From assembly GCA_964518725.1 (NCBI GenBank), contig CAZFKP010000011.1:12099-76098 (forward strand): 64,000 nucleotides of DNA, in the 5' to 3' direction. The notes under the pieces were generated by a model. It had not been told where the DNA came from. It ran no database searches and worked only from the letters and a program-made list of their open reading frames with translations. The translations under genes were made by a program, and so were the position numbers. This stretch comes from JANRKF01 sp964518725 (GTDB lineage: Bacteria; Pseudomonadota; Alphaproteobacteria; Rickettsiales; SXRF01). Positions 8,784 through 16,908 of the stretch are shown here, one piece after another. Positions within the stretch are counted from its first letter, which is position 1, and each line of letters starts with the position of its first letter.

Positions 8784-9542
8784 TCAGAATTGTTTACGCT
8801 TGAAATCAAGGATCGAAGCCACCAGCAGCAGCGGAATGAAAATAGCAGCTTGCAAGATAAACACCTGAAGCTCCGTCGATGATTTCACGCCATAGATAAG
8901 CCATTCGGATTTTCCGAAGAAATCCAGCCGCGGCACGACGGAGGAAATTCCCTGCAACAAAAACCGGAGCCAAATATATTTCAGGTTGTTGAACATCGGG
9001 TTTTCGGCCGTCATTACGAAAAACACCATCATACGCGATACAACATACAGCCCCATGCAGCCAAGCACCGAGGTGACGGCACTCCTCAGGGCGAAGGCGG
9101 AGAATAGCGCGAGCGACACAACGATGCCCGCCTCAAGCAGCAGGCTAAGCACCCAGTACCCGAACCCGCTCATGCTCGGTGCACCTACCAGGCCGACAAT
9201 CACCACAATCGGCAACAGGAGAATGACCGCGACCAACATGAAGCCAAGCCAATAGGCAACCACCAGATTGCCGCGTGAAATTGGCCGCGATAAAATCACA
9301 TCAATCTCCTTGGTGTCAAACGCGCTACGAATATGGAAGCAAACGAAGACGATAAGGCCGAGCATCAGCATGACCCGCGAACTCCCGGCGGCATAGGTAA
9401 TGGTCATTTCCTGTGATTCAAGAAATGCCGTGCTGCCTAAAAGTCCGGCGATGGAGGCGGCGCAGAGGACGCCGACCAGCAGCACCCAGAAAAACCAGTC
9501 ACGCATAGCGGTGAGGAGAATATAACGAATATTGGTGTACAT
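8784..9542 (-). CDS. ABC-2 type transporter permease, likely partner of the pilus-linked ABC ATPase
   Basis: This 252-residue protein has about six hydrophobic segments and the ABC-2 permease layout: an N-terminal helix (RDWFFWVLLVGVLCAASIAG), a periplasmic loop, then HIRSAFDTKEIDVILSRPISRGN, the amphipathic segment typical of the family, before four more helices. No ATPase is encoded nearby. The gene lies 22 bases downstream of the secretin gene. The only fitting ATPase in the window is at 55361-56077 inside the pilus assembly cluster, whose architecture matches ABC-2 ATPases. I infer that the two form one transporter similar in context to PilHI of M. xanthus. Confidence 0.75.
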   Translation of the reverse strand: MYTNIRYILLTAMRDWFFWVLLVGVLCAASIAGLLGSTAFLESQEMTITYAAGSSRVMLMLGLIVFVCFHIRSAFDTKEIDVILSRPISRGNLVVAYWLGFMLVAVILLLPIVVIVGLVGAPSMSGFGYWVLSLLLEAGIVVSLALFSAFALRSAVTSVLGCMGLYVVSRMMVFFVMTAENPMFNNLKYIWLRFLLQGISSVVPRLDFFGKSEWLIYGVKSSTELQVFILQAAIFIPLLLVASILDFKRKQF

Positions 9543-9564
9543 ACAATTGCTTCAACAAGATGGG

Positions 9565-11415
9565 TTAGAAATTAAGCGGACGGGGATCGTCGATAAACTT
9601 GTTGTAAAGCACCTTATCAGCAGGCTGTGCATTGCCGGAACTCGGCACGATCGTCGCACGGATAAAGATCACGAGCTCTTTTTTGGTTTGCACCCTGTTG
9701 TCGCTTTTAAACAAATTACCGAAATATGGAACACTGTCGACCACCGGCAAACTGGCGGATTCAGACGTGAACTTATCTTCGAGTAACCCGCCGATCACCA
9801 TCACCTGGCCACTGGTCACTTTCAGGATCGAGTCGAGTTCCCGCACTTCTAACTGCGGAATTTTGCTCTGCACACTATTTAAGGTTGCAATCACCGGCGA
9901 CCCGGAAGGCAACTGCGCGGCCGCTTGCGCCTTGCCGATCTCAAAGCCAGGGTCGGTGATAAACTGGGTTACTTTTGACAGGGTTGGGCGCACGGAGAGT
10001 GTAATTTCATTACTATCGGTGTTAATGGATGGTTGCAGGGTAAGGACGATGCCCACCGGCGCGCTTTGCGGCTCGCTGGTGACTTCTACCTTGGCGGGAG
10101 TACTGGCAGACCCCCCCGTACCCACCACCGCATCCGTGACCTCGATATTGACATCAAAATACACGATATTCTCGACGAACGACAACACGGCTTGTTGATT
10201 ATTCATTGCATTAAGGCGTGGGCTGGAAAGCGCACGCACAGTGCCGAATTCCTTGAGAAGGCTCACCGCCAGCGACAAGTCAACCCCGGTGCGTAAGATG
10301 TCATTTTTAAGCAGCGTAATCGATGCCGGGGAGAAGGCGGAATTAACCGCGCCTACCGACGACAGGTCGGAGCTGAACGACAGGCTGTTGCCGCCAAGCT
10401 TTGTCCAGTCGATGCCTGCCTGATAGCTGTCATTCAGCGACACTTCAACGATCTTGGCCTCGATCAGCACCTGCGCCGAGACATTCGCTTCAATCGATTT
10501 CAGGAAGGCGCGCAGGATCGCATGCTGGCGCTCGGTGCCGGAAAAAGTAAGGGTTCCGGCCTGGCGGTTGAGAGAATAAAACGCGCCCGTGCCATCGCCA
10601 CCATTGGCGCCGGCACTAAGTGTCGAGGATTTGATCGCGATAATTTGAGTGATGCTTTCCTGGAATTTCTGCCAGAAATCACCCTTGGATTCTGCCTTGA
10701 TGCTGGTTTCGCTGGTGCCGCCGCTAGAGCCGCTGCTAGAGCCTGAACTCGAGCTTGAACTACTGCTGGAACCACCACCCGATGACCCCGCACCGGAAGA
10801 CGACACCCCAATGCTGCCGGACGATTCACGGTCAATATTCAACATGTCGAGCGGATAGGTCTGAACATACGGCAAATCGCGCTCAATACGCAGCACGTTG
10901 TTTTTCATGCTGTAGCGCAGCCCTGCCATGTCGGAGATGCGGTCGATCACCTCGTTGAACGGACGATCCTTGGCACGGAAAGTAATGCCGCCCGCAATGC
11001 CGGAATCGATTTCCACATCAACATCGGCCAACCGCGCCAATTCGATTAGTATGTCCTTAAGCGGGACATCGTCCGTCACCGAAACGGAAACTACCTTGGT
11101 GGTTCCAATTTTCGGGGGCTTGGGGGCAGCGATAATCTCAGCCAGATCGGGTACTGGCGGTTCGACGACATTGCTTGCCTTAAGAGATATTTGGGGAGGC
11201 TCAACATGCATTTCGGGGATGGGCGGTTCCCCGGGGAGAAGCGCCGTGGCTGGGGACTCACGTTTGCCGCCGGTCGGTGGAGCCATCATGTCTCGATAAT
11301 CATCCTGGGACAGGTTTTTATTGGGGTCGTGAATAATGCCATCCCTCAGGTCACTGCAACTCGCAGTGAGGGCAACCAGTGCAACAAGCACACCCAGAGA
11401 TTTAGATAGTCCCAC
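9565..11415 (-). CDS. mshL: MshL/PilQ-type secretin lipoprotein
   Basis: The 616-residue protein should form the outer-membrane pore for a type IV pilus. It starts with GTG preceded by AGGGTG. A lipoprotein signal ends at LTASC (Cys20). A Pro-rich stretch (50-105) precedes a secretin/TonB short N-terminal domain (about 108-185, VSVSVTDDVPLKDILIELARLADVDVEI). An extreme Ser/Gly linker follows (198-238). The C-terminal secretin domain (about 290-600) carries ALSSPRLNAMNNQQAVLSF, the VPYFGNLF motif and KKELVIFIRATIV. The lipobox and single short N-domain resemble MshL more than PilQ. The rest of the pilus machinery is 44 kb away on the same strand. Confidence 0.88.
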   Translation of the reverse strand: MGLSKSLGVLVALVALTASCSDLRDGIIHDPNKNLSQDDYRDMMAPPTGGKRESPATALLPGEPPIPEMHVEPPQISLKASNVVEPPVPDLAEIIAAPKPPKIGTTKVVSVSVTDDVPLKDILIELARLADVDVEIDSGIAGGITFRAKDRPFNEVIDRISDMAGLRYSMKNNVLRIERDLPYVQTYPLDMLNIDRESSGSIGVSSSGAGSSGGGSSSSSSSSSGSSSGSSGGTSETSIKAESKGDFWQKFQESITQIIAIKSSTLSAGANGGDGTGAFYSLNRQAGTLTFSGTERQHAILRAFLKSIEANVSAQVLIEAKIVEVSLNDSYQAGIDWTKLGGNSLSFSSDLSSVGAVNSAFSPASITLLKNDILRTGVDLSLAVSLLKEFGTVRALSSPRLNAMNNQQAVLSFVENIVYFDVNIEVTDAVVGTGGSASTPAKVEVTSEPQSAPVGIVLTLQPSINTDSNEITLSVRPTLSKVTQFITDPGFEIGKAQAAAQLPSGSPVIATLNSVQSKIPQLEVRELDSILKVTSGQVMVIGGLLEDKFTSESASLPVVDSVPYFGNLFKSDNRVQTKKELVIFIRATIVPSSGNAQPADKVLYNKFIDDPRPLNF

Positions 11416-11494
11416 GCGACACCCTACGAAAAGCGATTAGCAGTAATCTTCCCCAATGATTACTACTATATCTTGTGGGTGGTTGATGCAACAA

Positions 11495-12046
11495 CTAAAT
11501 GCGTGAAGACAGCCAGATAGCGGCTTTCGTCTGCACTTTTATCACAGCGGTGAGAACCCGATACAGCGGCGCACTCTCGGCGCCGTGATCGAGCGCAGTG
11601 TCGTGATGTTGCCGCTCGTCATCCCGAAAGGTGGAAACCATGGTTTTTAATTCAGGATCACGGTCGGCGAGCGCGGCCTCTTGTTTTTCATAATGTTCGT
11701 CGATGACCGATTCGACCGCCACCGTGCAGGCCATGGCCGCTTTTTCACCCAGAAGCGCCGTCGCCGCGCCCATAGCGAACCCGGCAACATGCCAGAGCGG
11801 GGAGAGGATAGTCGGGCGGACGCGCCGTTTCACCATCAGATCCGAGAATGCTTTGAGATGGGTTTCCTCCTGCTCAGCCATGTGGCGGATCGCGCTCGCA
11901 GACGGCGAATTTCCAAGCACGGCAAGCTGCCCGGCATAGATGCGTTTGGCACCATACTCCCCGGCATGGTTGACCCGGATCATGCGCTCCACCTGCGCCT
12001 CGAACGGCCTATCGCCCGGCAGGATTTCAGGGTTTCCGGCCGACAT
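11495..12046 (-). CDS. coq7: Demethoxyubiquinone hydroxylase Coq7
   Basis: Coq7 is a membrane-bound di-iron monooxygenase that adds the hydroxyl group to demethoxyubiquinol in ubiquinone synthesis. The 183-residue protein shows the ferritin-like ligand set: E in NHAGEYGAKRIYAGQ, EETH, E in VAVESVIDEHYEKQE and DDERQHH. A start at 12046 (MSAGNPEIL) is chosen, with a GGGTG site just upstream; the ATG at 12076 would extend 50 bases into dsbB. The start overlaps the dsbB stop by 20 bases, suggesting translational coupling. Use of Coq7 indicates aerobic ubiquinone production. Confidence 0.9.
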   Translation of the reverse strand: MSAGNPEILPGDRPFEAQVERMIRVNHAGEYGAKRIYAGQLAVLGNSPSASAIRHMAEQEETHLKAFSDLMVKRRVRPTILSPLWHVAGFAMGAATALLGEKAAMACTVAVESVIDEHYEKQEAALADRDPELKTMVSTFRDDERQHHDTALDHGAESAPLYRVLTAVIKVQTKAAIWLSSRI

Positions 12047-12518
12047 ACAAACACCCGAAAATGCTGGAAATAACAAAAATACTGGCCGCTAATCCGTTCC
12101 ACGCCGCCATGGAAATGCCAAGGAAATAGGCCATTGCCTGCTTACACGAGACAAGCGGCGCCGCCATAATAGCAGCGCGCATTTCTTCAAGCGTCTGCTC
12201 GCCCCCAGCGCTGTTGGAGCAGGCGTCCGGCCCCTTGAAAATATCAAGCTCTACCCCGGTATGGTAAAAGGCGATGCCGGCATCCAGCGTGAAAAACAAC
12301 ACACAGAAAAGCACCGCCCATAGCTGGCAACGCACCGACCTCACCCGCCATGCGGCGAGCAAAGCCACGGCCATCACCGCCACATACGGGTAGCGCTGCA
12401 TCAGGCAAAGCTCGCACGGGTGCAGGTGGAACCCATATTGCGCGACCAGCGCGGTGCCGAGGATGGCGGCAGCGGCCAGCGCCTGTAACAGGAGAATCGT
12501 GCGGTAGGTTACCTTCAT
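12027..12518 (-). CDS. dsbB: DsbB-type disulfide bond formation protein
   Basis: This 163-residue inner-membrane protein has four predicted membrane helices and the DsbB redox centres. A CxxC pair (Cys35 and Cys38 in HPCELCLMQRYPY) sits in the first periplasmic loop, with a second pair in the second loop (Cys in PDACSNSAGG and in APLVSCKQ). DsbB passes electrons from DsbA to quinone. The motif PCxLCxxQR is characteristic. Location upstream of coq7 fits a quinone-linked role. The sequence aligns with both DsbB and the short DsbI-like proteins, and no dsbA gene is nearby to settle the sub-family. Confidence 0.88.
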   Translation of the reverse strand: MKVTYRTILLLQALAAAAILGTALVAQYGFHLHPCELCLMQRYPYVAVMAVALLAAWRVRSVRCQLWAVLFCVLFFTLDAGIAFYHTGVELDIFKGPDACSNSAGGEQTLEEMRAAIMAAPLVSCKQAMAYFLGISMAAWNGLAASIFVISSIFGCLYVGRKP

Positions 12519-12636
12519 GCCCCCATCCTAACAACTTGCCGGTGAAACTCAAGCTTGACCACAAGGCAAGGAAAACCTATCTATAGCCCCTGTTTTCTGA
12601 ATGGCGGTTCGCTAGGCCGCGAGCGAAAATGGCGGT

Positions 12637-12696
12637 TTTCGAGCAGCGCAGTGTAAGCGTACACGAAGTACGTGCACAGCGTAGCGCAGAAAATTG
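12637..12696. repeat. Imperfect long palindrome upstream of the tRNA-Leu locus
   Basis: The stretch starts with TTTTC and ends with GAAAA; between these its arms share several complementary blocks (GCGC, GTG/CAC, GTAC). It could fold into an interrupted hairpin of about 55-60 bases. It lies in the 218-base gap between dsbB and the tRNA-Leu 5' half. The composition looks like a dispersed repeat, but no second copy was found in the window. Confidence 0.35.
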
Positions 12697-12736
12697 CTAT
12701 TTCCAGCAAGGCCTAGTAGAAACGACGCCAGAAAAA

Positions 12737-12775
12737 GCCCCGGTGGTGGAATTGGTAGACGCGCTAGACTCAAAA
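12737..12775 (+). pseudogene. 5' half of a disrupted tRNA-Leu(CAA) gene (left attachment junction)
   Basis: The sequence begins GCCCCGGTGGTGGAATTGG and continues through the D arm and 5' anticodon stem to the anticodon loop CTCAAAA (anticodon CAA). After 12775 it no longer matches a tRNA: the 3' anticodon strand, variable arm and T arm are missing. The missing part is at 18966-19022, whose 3' acceptor strand pairs with this acceptor strand over all seven positions (one G-U). The break is in the anticodon loop, a classic site for tyrosine-recombinase integration. Confidence 0.85.
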
Positions 12776-12873
12776 CTTTGCAAGTTTGCCAAGAGGGGAA
12801 CGGTAGGGAGAAAAAATATACTAGATAACAAATGCTTGGAGCGGGCATAAATTATCTGGCAGAAGTAAGAAGG

Positions 12874-12898
12874 TTCTGGTCGGCACATAGTCGGCACG
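12874..12898 (+). repeat. 25-bp direct repeat, left copy
   Basis: This copy is identical to 18813-18837. Inside it GTCGGCAC occurs twice, separated by ATA (11-base period), as expected for a pair of recombinase- or excisionase-binding sites on one helix face. It lies 98 bases inside the left tRNA junction. Confidence 0.8.
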
Positions 12899-12910
12899 AG
12901 CAAACATAGA

Positions 12911-12995
12911 GCCCCTGTGGTGGAATTGGTAGACGCGCTGCACTCAAAATGCAGTATCTTCGGATGTGCCCGTTCGAGTCGGGCCAGGGGCACCA
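12911..12995 (+). tRNA. tRNA-Leu(CAA), intact, inside the island
   Basis: This is an 85-base gene with encoded CCA. The acceptor stem GCCCCTG/CAGGGGC pairs perfectly, as do the anticodon stem CTGCA/TGCAG and the T stem GCCCG/CGGGC. The anticodon loop is CTCAAAA, giving anticodon CAA for UUG. A long variable arm (ATCTTCGGATG) confirms the leucine class. It lies 12 bases after the left 25-bp repeat, so it belongs to the inserted DNA and could replace the tRNA-Leu(CAA) that the island broke. Confidence 0.95.
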
Positions 12996-13030
12996 TTCTC
13001 AATCAAATGAATAAATTTGCTCCGGCTGCT

Positions 13031-14284
13031 TTATTCAGCACCATCTTCACCTTCATCAAAGCCACAACCTCGCATAAACTCCCACGCCCTAAACCAATTA
13101 TTGATTTCATTTATTTTCAACACCGATACATCCTCTTGATATTCAGGGTCGGCTTTGTTGCGTGCATAAATGCCATCTAAATGAGAAACATATGCCTCAC
13201 GGAGCATTCCAGTTGGCCGGAAAGCAAAATTGTGTGTGGCGACTACTTCTACGAATGACGTTACCATGCCTTCCCACAGTGGCAGCTCAATCTCGCAGCC
13301 ATGATTATGTGTTAGGCATTCTCTCACAGCACGCTGGGCAATTCGTATCAACCGCCCCTCAAATCCAAGCATGGGGAATTCAAAAAATGTGCTTTTGTCA
13401 TCCTCTGATAGCTGTTCTGTAATTGCAGTTGCATGCACTGGGGAGGAAAGCCTAAATGGATTTACAGCGCAAATAATGAGACTGTTGCGATAATATAAGG
13501 GTATTTCTTTCCACGGCTTTCGTACAAAACAAAATCCGTGCAATCCCTCTGCTTCCATCAATTGCGCTGTATAATTGGATAGTTTTCTTAGGTGCTCTTT
13601 AGTCCAACTGTTTAGTGAACCATCATTTTCATGGCTATCAAACCACCCTTCTAGATCGTCAAAAGATGCAACCACGCATGACATATTTTCATGGGCGAGC
13701 AGATTATTCGTGAATGCCTTAAAGTCTTCATCTGATGGCAAATGAAGATTAAGCTGTAGTGTGTTCAGTTCATCTCCAGAAAATTCTGGTCGATATACAA
13801 CTATATCTCTGTCAGTAATCAAAAGGTCATACAGAAATGCTTGGCGTGTAATTTTTGCATCAAGAGGTGCAACCAAAATATTGGCGATATCTTTCCGTCC
13901 AGAACCAGAAAATGTATCTGCAATATAGTTGCTGTAGGCAAACAGTTCGGAGAACGCATTTCTTTCTGCGGGTTTATTAACCTTCAATTCAAGTATAAAC
14001 AAGCCATCTTCATGCGTTCCTAAGAAGTCTAATTCCATAGGAGTGGTTTTATCGGTAGGTAATTTTAATTTACTTGCAATGAAATTGCCGTAGCGAACGG
14101 AATTATGCACCTGAGCAATTTTTGAGAGAGCTTTTCTTTTAATTATTTTCCAAAGAAAGAAATCTTCTTCCGCTATTTCGCAATCGTCTACATTGTCGAT
14201 TGCTGGACAATCTACTATCAGATTCTCCAGCCCTACAGTGTGTATATAATTATGAACTTCTTCTTCTGAAAACTTTGTAGACAT
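13031..14284 (-). CDS. Putative PD-(D/E)XK nuclease-like protein on the island
   Basis: I do not recognise this 417-residue protein as a named family, but residues 84-101 read E-L-D-F-L-G...F-I-L-E-L-K. This fits the PD-(D/E)XK active site with Asp86, Glu99 and Lys101. The following helix (NAFSELFAYSNYI) is placed as in NucS-like and other restriction-fold nucleases. The remaining 300 residues contain no membrane segments or clear motifs. The gene is clearly more AT-rich than its neighbours, consistent with recent transfer. It stands alone, and its upstream region holds an array of inverted 9-bp repeats. A DNA-processing or defence role is an inference from motif and context. Confidence 0.6.
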   Translation of the reverse strand: MSTKFSEEEVHNYIHTVGLENLIVDCPAIDNVDDCEIAEEDFFLWKIIKRKALSKIAQVHNSVRYGNFIASKLKLPTDKTTPMELDFLGTHEDGLFILELKVNKPAERNAFSELFAYSNYIADTFSGSGRKDIANILVAPLDAKITRQAFLYDLLITDRDIVVYRPEFSGDELNTLQLNLHLPSDEDFKAFTNNLLAHENMSCVVASFDDLEGWFDSHENDGSLNSWTKEHLRKLSNYTAQLMEAEGLHGFCFVRKPWKEIPLYYRNSLIICAVNPFRLSSPVHATAITEQLSEDDKSTFFEFPMLGFEGRLIRIAQRAVRECLTHNHGCEIELPLWEGMVTSFVEVVATHNFAFRPTGMLREAYVSHLDGIYARNKADPEYQEDVSVLKINEINNWFRAWEFMRGCGFDEGEDGAE

Positions 14285-14333
14285 TTTTTACAGCCCGTTA
14301 TGTGGGAATATATGCTTATTTAGCCGCGGCTCT

Positions 14334-14436
14334 TTATTATAGCTTCCCCATCGGAAACTATAATAACGAACCCTCTTATTATACCTTTCGGCACTTAAAC
14401 TATAATAAGGAGCGATTTTGACGATTCTTATTATAG
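14334..14436. repeat. Array of five 9-bp repeats in alternating orientation
   Basis: TTATTATAG or its complement CTATAATAA occurs at 14334-14342, 14358-14366, 14376-14384 (last base changed), 14400-14408 and 14428-14436. Neighbouring copies form hairpins with 9-bp stems and short loops. The array starts 50 bases upstream of the putative nuclease start and fills the gap to the DUF3299 gene. It may be an operator array, a terminator-like structure or a small repeat element. Confidence 0.75.
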
Positions 14437-14460
14437 TTTAGGTTGAAACGCATAAATAAG

Positions 14461-14955
14461 CTATTTTATCTCGGCATTTTTGAGGAAATAATACACACCG
14501 TTGGGGTCTTTATCTGCTAGTTCCAGCGTGCCTTTGAGGGTGATTTCATCCCAAGAAAAAGCTATCGGTTTTTTGGTGCGTACTTCGACAACCAGTGACG
14601 GTGGGATGTGATAATGAAACGGGCATGATGGCGGAAATGGTCCGATCAGGAAATTGGCCTGTTTCTCGGATTGCTCCAGCGGGAACATGAAGCCGTAGAG
14701 CGTTACTTCCTTGCCGTTTAATTCTTTTATCTTGTCGGTGAATATCGGTGTCACCTCAAACGAATAGCCGCCCTCCGGAAAGGTTACCTTCTTTTGCTTT
14801 TCTTTCGTCTCCAGAAAAATGTCCCACGGCAGCGCATCGCCTTTCACTTTGGGAAGCGGTGGCATCTTCGGAATTGAATCCGGCGCATCCTGCACCGTTA
14901 GCGCCAATGCTGGACTTGCCAGAAGCAACAGGAACACCAGCAGTAATCGGCGCAT
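14461..14955 (-). CDS. DUF3299 periplasmic protein of the zinc module
   Basis: The 164-residue protein has a signal peptide (MRRLLLVFLLLLASPALA) and a DUF3299-type domain. Characteristic parts are VTLYGFMFPLEQ and the Cys/His segment PPSCPFHYHIPPS, which could bind metal. The ATG at 14955 is one base after the permease stop, so coupling is likely; the in-frame ATG at 15003 would remove the signal peptide from the N-terminus. A DUF3299 protein with a MacB/FtsX-type ABC transporter under Zur control is known from the PA4063-PA4066 locus of Pseudomonas aeruginosa, which is induced by zinc starvation. A role in periplasmic zinc handling is inferred from that parallel. Confidence 0.8.
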   Translation of the reverse strand: MRRLLLVFLLLLASPALALTVQDAPDSIPKMPPLPKVKGDALPWDIFLETKEKQKKVTFPEGGYSFEVTPIFTDKIKELNGKEVTLYGFMFPLEQSEKQANFLIGPFPPSCPFHYHIPPSLVVEVRTKKPIAFSWDEITLKGTLELADKDPNGVYYFLKNAEIK

Positions 14956-14956
14956 A

Positions 14957-16261
14957 CTATCCCCTTGCCAGCGTGCGGCTGACATCCACCCGGTAGGCAG
15001 CAAGTGCTGGAAGCAGTGCCACGACCAGCCCTAAAACGAACAAACTGGCGGCAACAGAAATTTCTGCCGCGAGAAAATTAAGCGGCGAAAAGCCAATGTC
15101 TTTCAAGCCATGAGCCAACATAGGTAGTGCCGCCAGCGTCAGATGACTTATCAGTAAACCGCCCACAATACCCGCAGCCAGCAACAGCCCAGCTTCAATC
15201 AGGATTTGCTTCACAAGCGTGGCTTTCGATGCACCCATCACGCGCATGAGCGCCGCATCATATTTGCGCTCCTGCATGGACTGATAGATGGCAACCAGCA
15301 TACCGATCACGGCGCTGGCCATCAGCAATCCACCAAAGAATTTAAGCGTATCCAGCCCCATGCCAAGTAGCGACAGCAACCGCGCTGTTTCAAAAGCAGG
15401 GCTTGCGGCTTGCATGGATGTGCCACGGTTGATTTCACGCGGCAGCGACATGGCGGCTATCTTGCTGTTAAAGGTGATGAGCAGTGCGGTAATCTCGTCG
15501 CTGGCTTCGATTTCATTCCCATGTTTCTCATGCGCTTCATGCTCATCTTCATCGTGATCTGCATGTTTTTCATGGTCGTGTTCGTCATGATGTCCGTGCT
15601 CTTCGTGCGCTTCCTCTTTATGCTCGTCATGATGGTGATGCGCCTCGCTGCCATGCACTTTCCACACGCTTTCTACAGGTGTAAGAATCAGGCGATCAAG
15701 CACGGTGCCGGTGGGTTTTAGGATGCCCACTACTTGGTACGGCGTATCGGCATGCACATCATCACTTTCCGTCAGACCGTGGCTTCCGGCAAAGCTCGCA
15801 TTCATCTTAAGCCCTGTTTCAGCCGCCACACGTGCGCCCACCACGGCCTGCATCGGCTTGGTGAATACTTCGCCCTCAACGAGTTCGGCTTGATAGTGTG
15901 TGATGTAGCTGGCTTCTGTGCCCACAATTCTAAAACCGTGATAGCTGTCACCCAGCGCAAGCGGAATTGCCTGTTTCACCTGCTTGTGTTTGCGTAAGTT
16001 CTCAGCTTCGGTAACAGGAATGTTTCCAGTAGGAATATCCATGTGGTAGATGGAAGAAAGAATCAGCTGCAATGGGCTGCCTTTCGCGCCCACAACAAGA
16101 TCAAAGCCACGCGCATCCTGCGAGAGCCGCTCTTCTGCTTGATGATTAAAATGCAGCAACAGTGAAATCGTCGCAACGCCAAGCGCAAGCAACACCACCA
16201 AAAGGGTGCTGGTAAGCCTTCGTGCGCGGATATAGGAAAGACTTAAACTAAACAGATTCAT
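14957..16261 (-). CDS. FtsX/MacB-type ABC permease with His-rich periplasmic loop
   Basis: This 434-residue permease has the four-helix FtsX layout: one N-terminal helix (about 17-35), a large periplasmic domain, then three C-terminal helices (about 310-430). The periplasmic part contains an extraordinary His/Asp/Glu stretch (about residues 203-255, roughly one third His) that should bind zinc or a related metal. The start overlaps the upstream ATPase stop by four bases (ATGA), so subunits are translated in step. The family normally drives periplasmic conformational work rather than direct membrane passage. Zinc is inferred from the His-rich loop and the Zur-type regulator of the operon. Confidence 0.88.
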   Translation of the reverse strand: MNLFSLSLSYIRARRLTSTLLVVLLALGVATISLLLHFNHQAEERLSQDARGFDLVVGAKGSPLQLILSSIYHMDIPTGNIPVTEAENLRKHKQVKQAIPLALGDSYHGFRIVGTEASYITHYQAELVEGEVFTKPMQAVVGARVAAETGLKMNASFAGSHGLTESDDVHADTPYQVVGILKPTGTVLDRLILTPVESVWKVHGSEAHHHHDEHKEEAHEEHGHHDEHDHEKHADHDEDEHEAHEKHGNEIEASDEITALLITFNSKIAAMSLPREINRGTSMQAASPAFETARLLSLLGMGLDTLKFFGGLLMASAVIGMLVAIYQSMQERKYDAALMRVMGASKATLVKQILIEAGLLLAAGIVGGLLISHLTLAALPMLAHGLKDIGFSPLNFLAAEISVAASLFVLGLVVALLPALAAYRVDVSRTLARG

Positions 16262-16908
16262 GCTGCCTGCCTCACATTGTTTTGCAGTTCAATTCGGTGT
16301 GCAAAGCGGGTTTTGATACGTTGGTCATGGGTAGCAATCACCAGTGTTGCGCCACATTCCTGCGCCTGTGCTTCCAGCAGATTCAGGGTTTCTTCGCAAT
16401 GCGCATCATCCAGTGCGCTTGTTGGCTCATCCGCTAAAATCCATTTAGGCTTATTCACTACCGCACGCGCAATCGCCACGCGCTGCGCCTGACCCACGCT
16501 GAGCTGGTGCGGATAGCGTTCGGCTTTATCCGCAAGCCCAAGACTGCTAAGTAAATACTGGATGCGCGAATCATCGGTTGGTACACCCGCCATCGTTTGT
16601 GCCAGCCGAAGATTATCCTGCACGGTAAGCGCCTTCACCAGATGCAGCGTCTGAAACACCATGCCGATATTGCGTCCGCGCCAGCTATCCATTGCCGCGC
16701 CAGAAAGTGCAGCAATATTCTGACCATCGATTTCTATCGTCCCGCTGCTCGGCGTTAGCAACCCTGCAAGCAGATGTAGCAGTGTGGTTTTACCGCTACC
16801 GGAAGCGCCAAGCATCAATGCATGCCGGCCTGTTTCGACCTTCCAGTTCAGCGTATCCAGAATGGTTGCGCCTTGAATCTGAAAAGATAGGCCTTTAAGT
16901 TCAATCAT
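16258..16908 (-). CDS. LolD/MacB-type ABC transporter ATPase of the zinc module
   Basis: The 216-residue ATPase has Walker A (GASGSGKTTLL), the signature LSVGQAQRVAIARA, Walker B followed by the DEPTSALD loop, and the H-loop in VIATHDQ. This is the compact form that pairs with FtsX-type permeases. The ATG at 16908 is chosen because it overlaps the zur stop as ATGA; an upstream ATG at 16923 would overlap zur further. It is expected to power the permease encoded immediately downstream. Confidence 0.9.
   Translation of the reverse strand: MIELKGLSFQIQGATILDTLNWKVETGRHALMLGASGSGKTTLLHLLAGLLTPSSGTIEIDGQNIAALSGAAMDSWRGRNIGMVFQTLHLVKALTVQDNLRLAQTMAGVPTDDSRIQYLLSSLGLADKAERYPHQLSVGQAQRVAIARAVVNKPKWILADEPTSALDDAHCEETLNLLEAQAQECGATLVIATHDQRIKTRFAHRIELQNNVRQAA

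Noticed and set aside
12697..13002. Minus-strand frame overlapping the tRNA-Leu genes
   Set aside because: It is the familiar artefact of translating the reverse complement of a leucine tRNA and its flanks.
14334..14436. Possible CRISPR array
   Set aside because: Units are only 9 bp, alternate in orientation and have irregular spacing; no cas genes are present.
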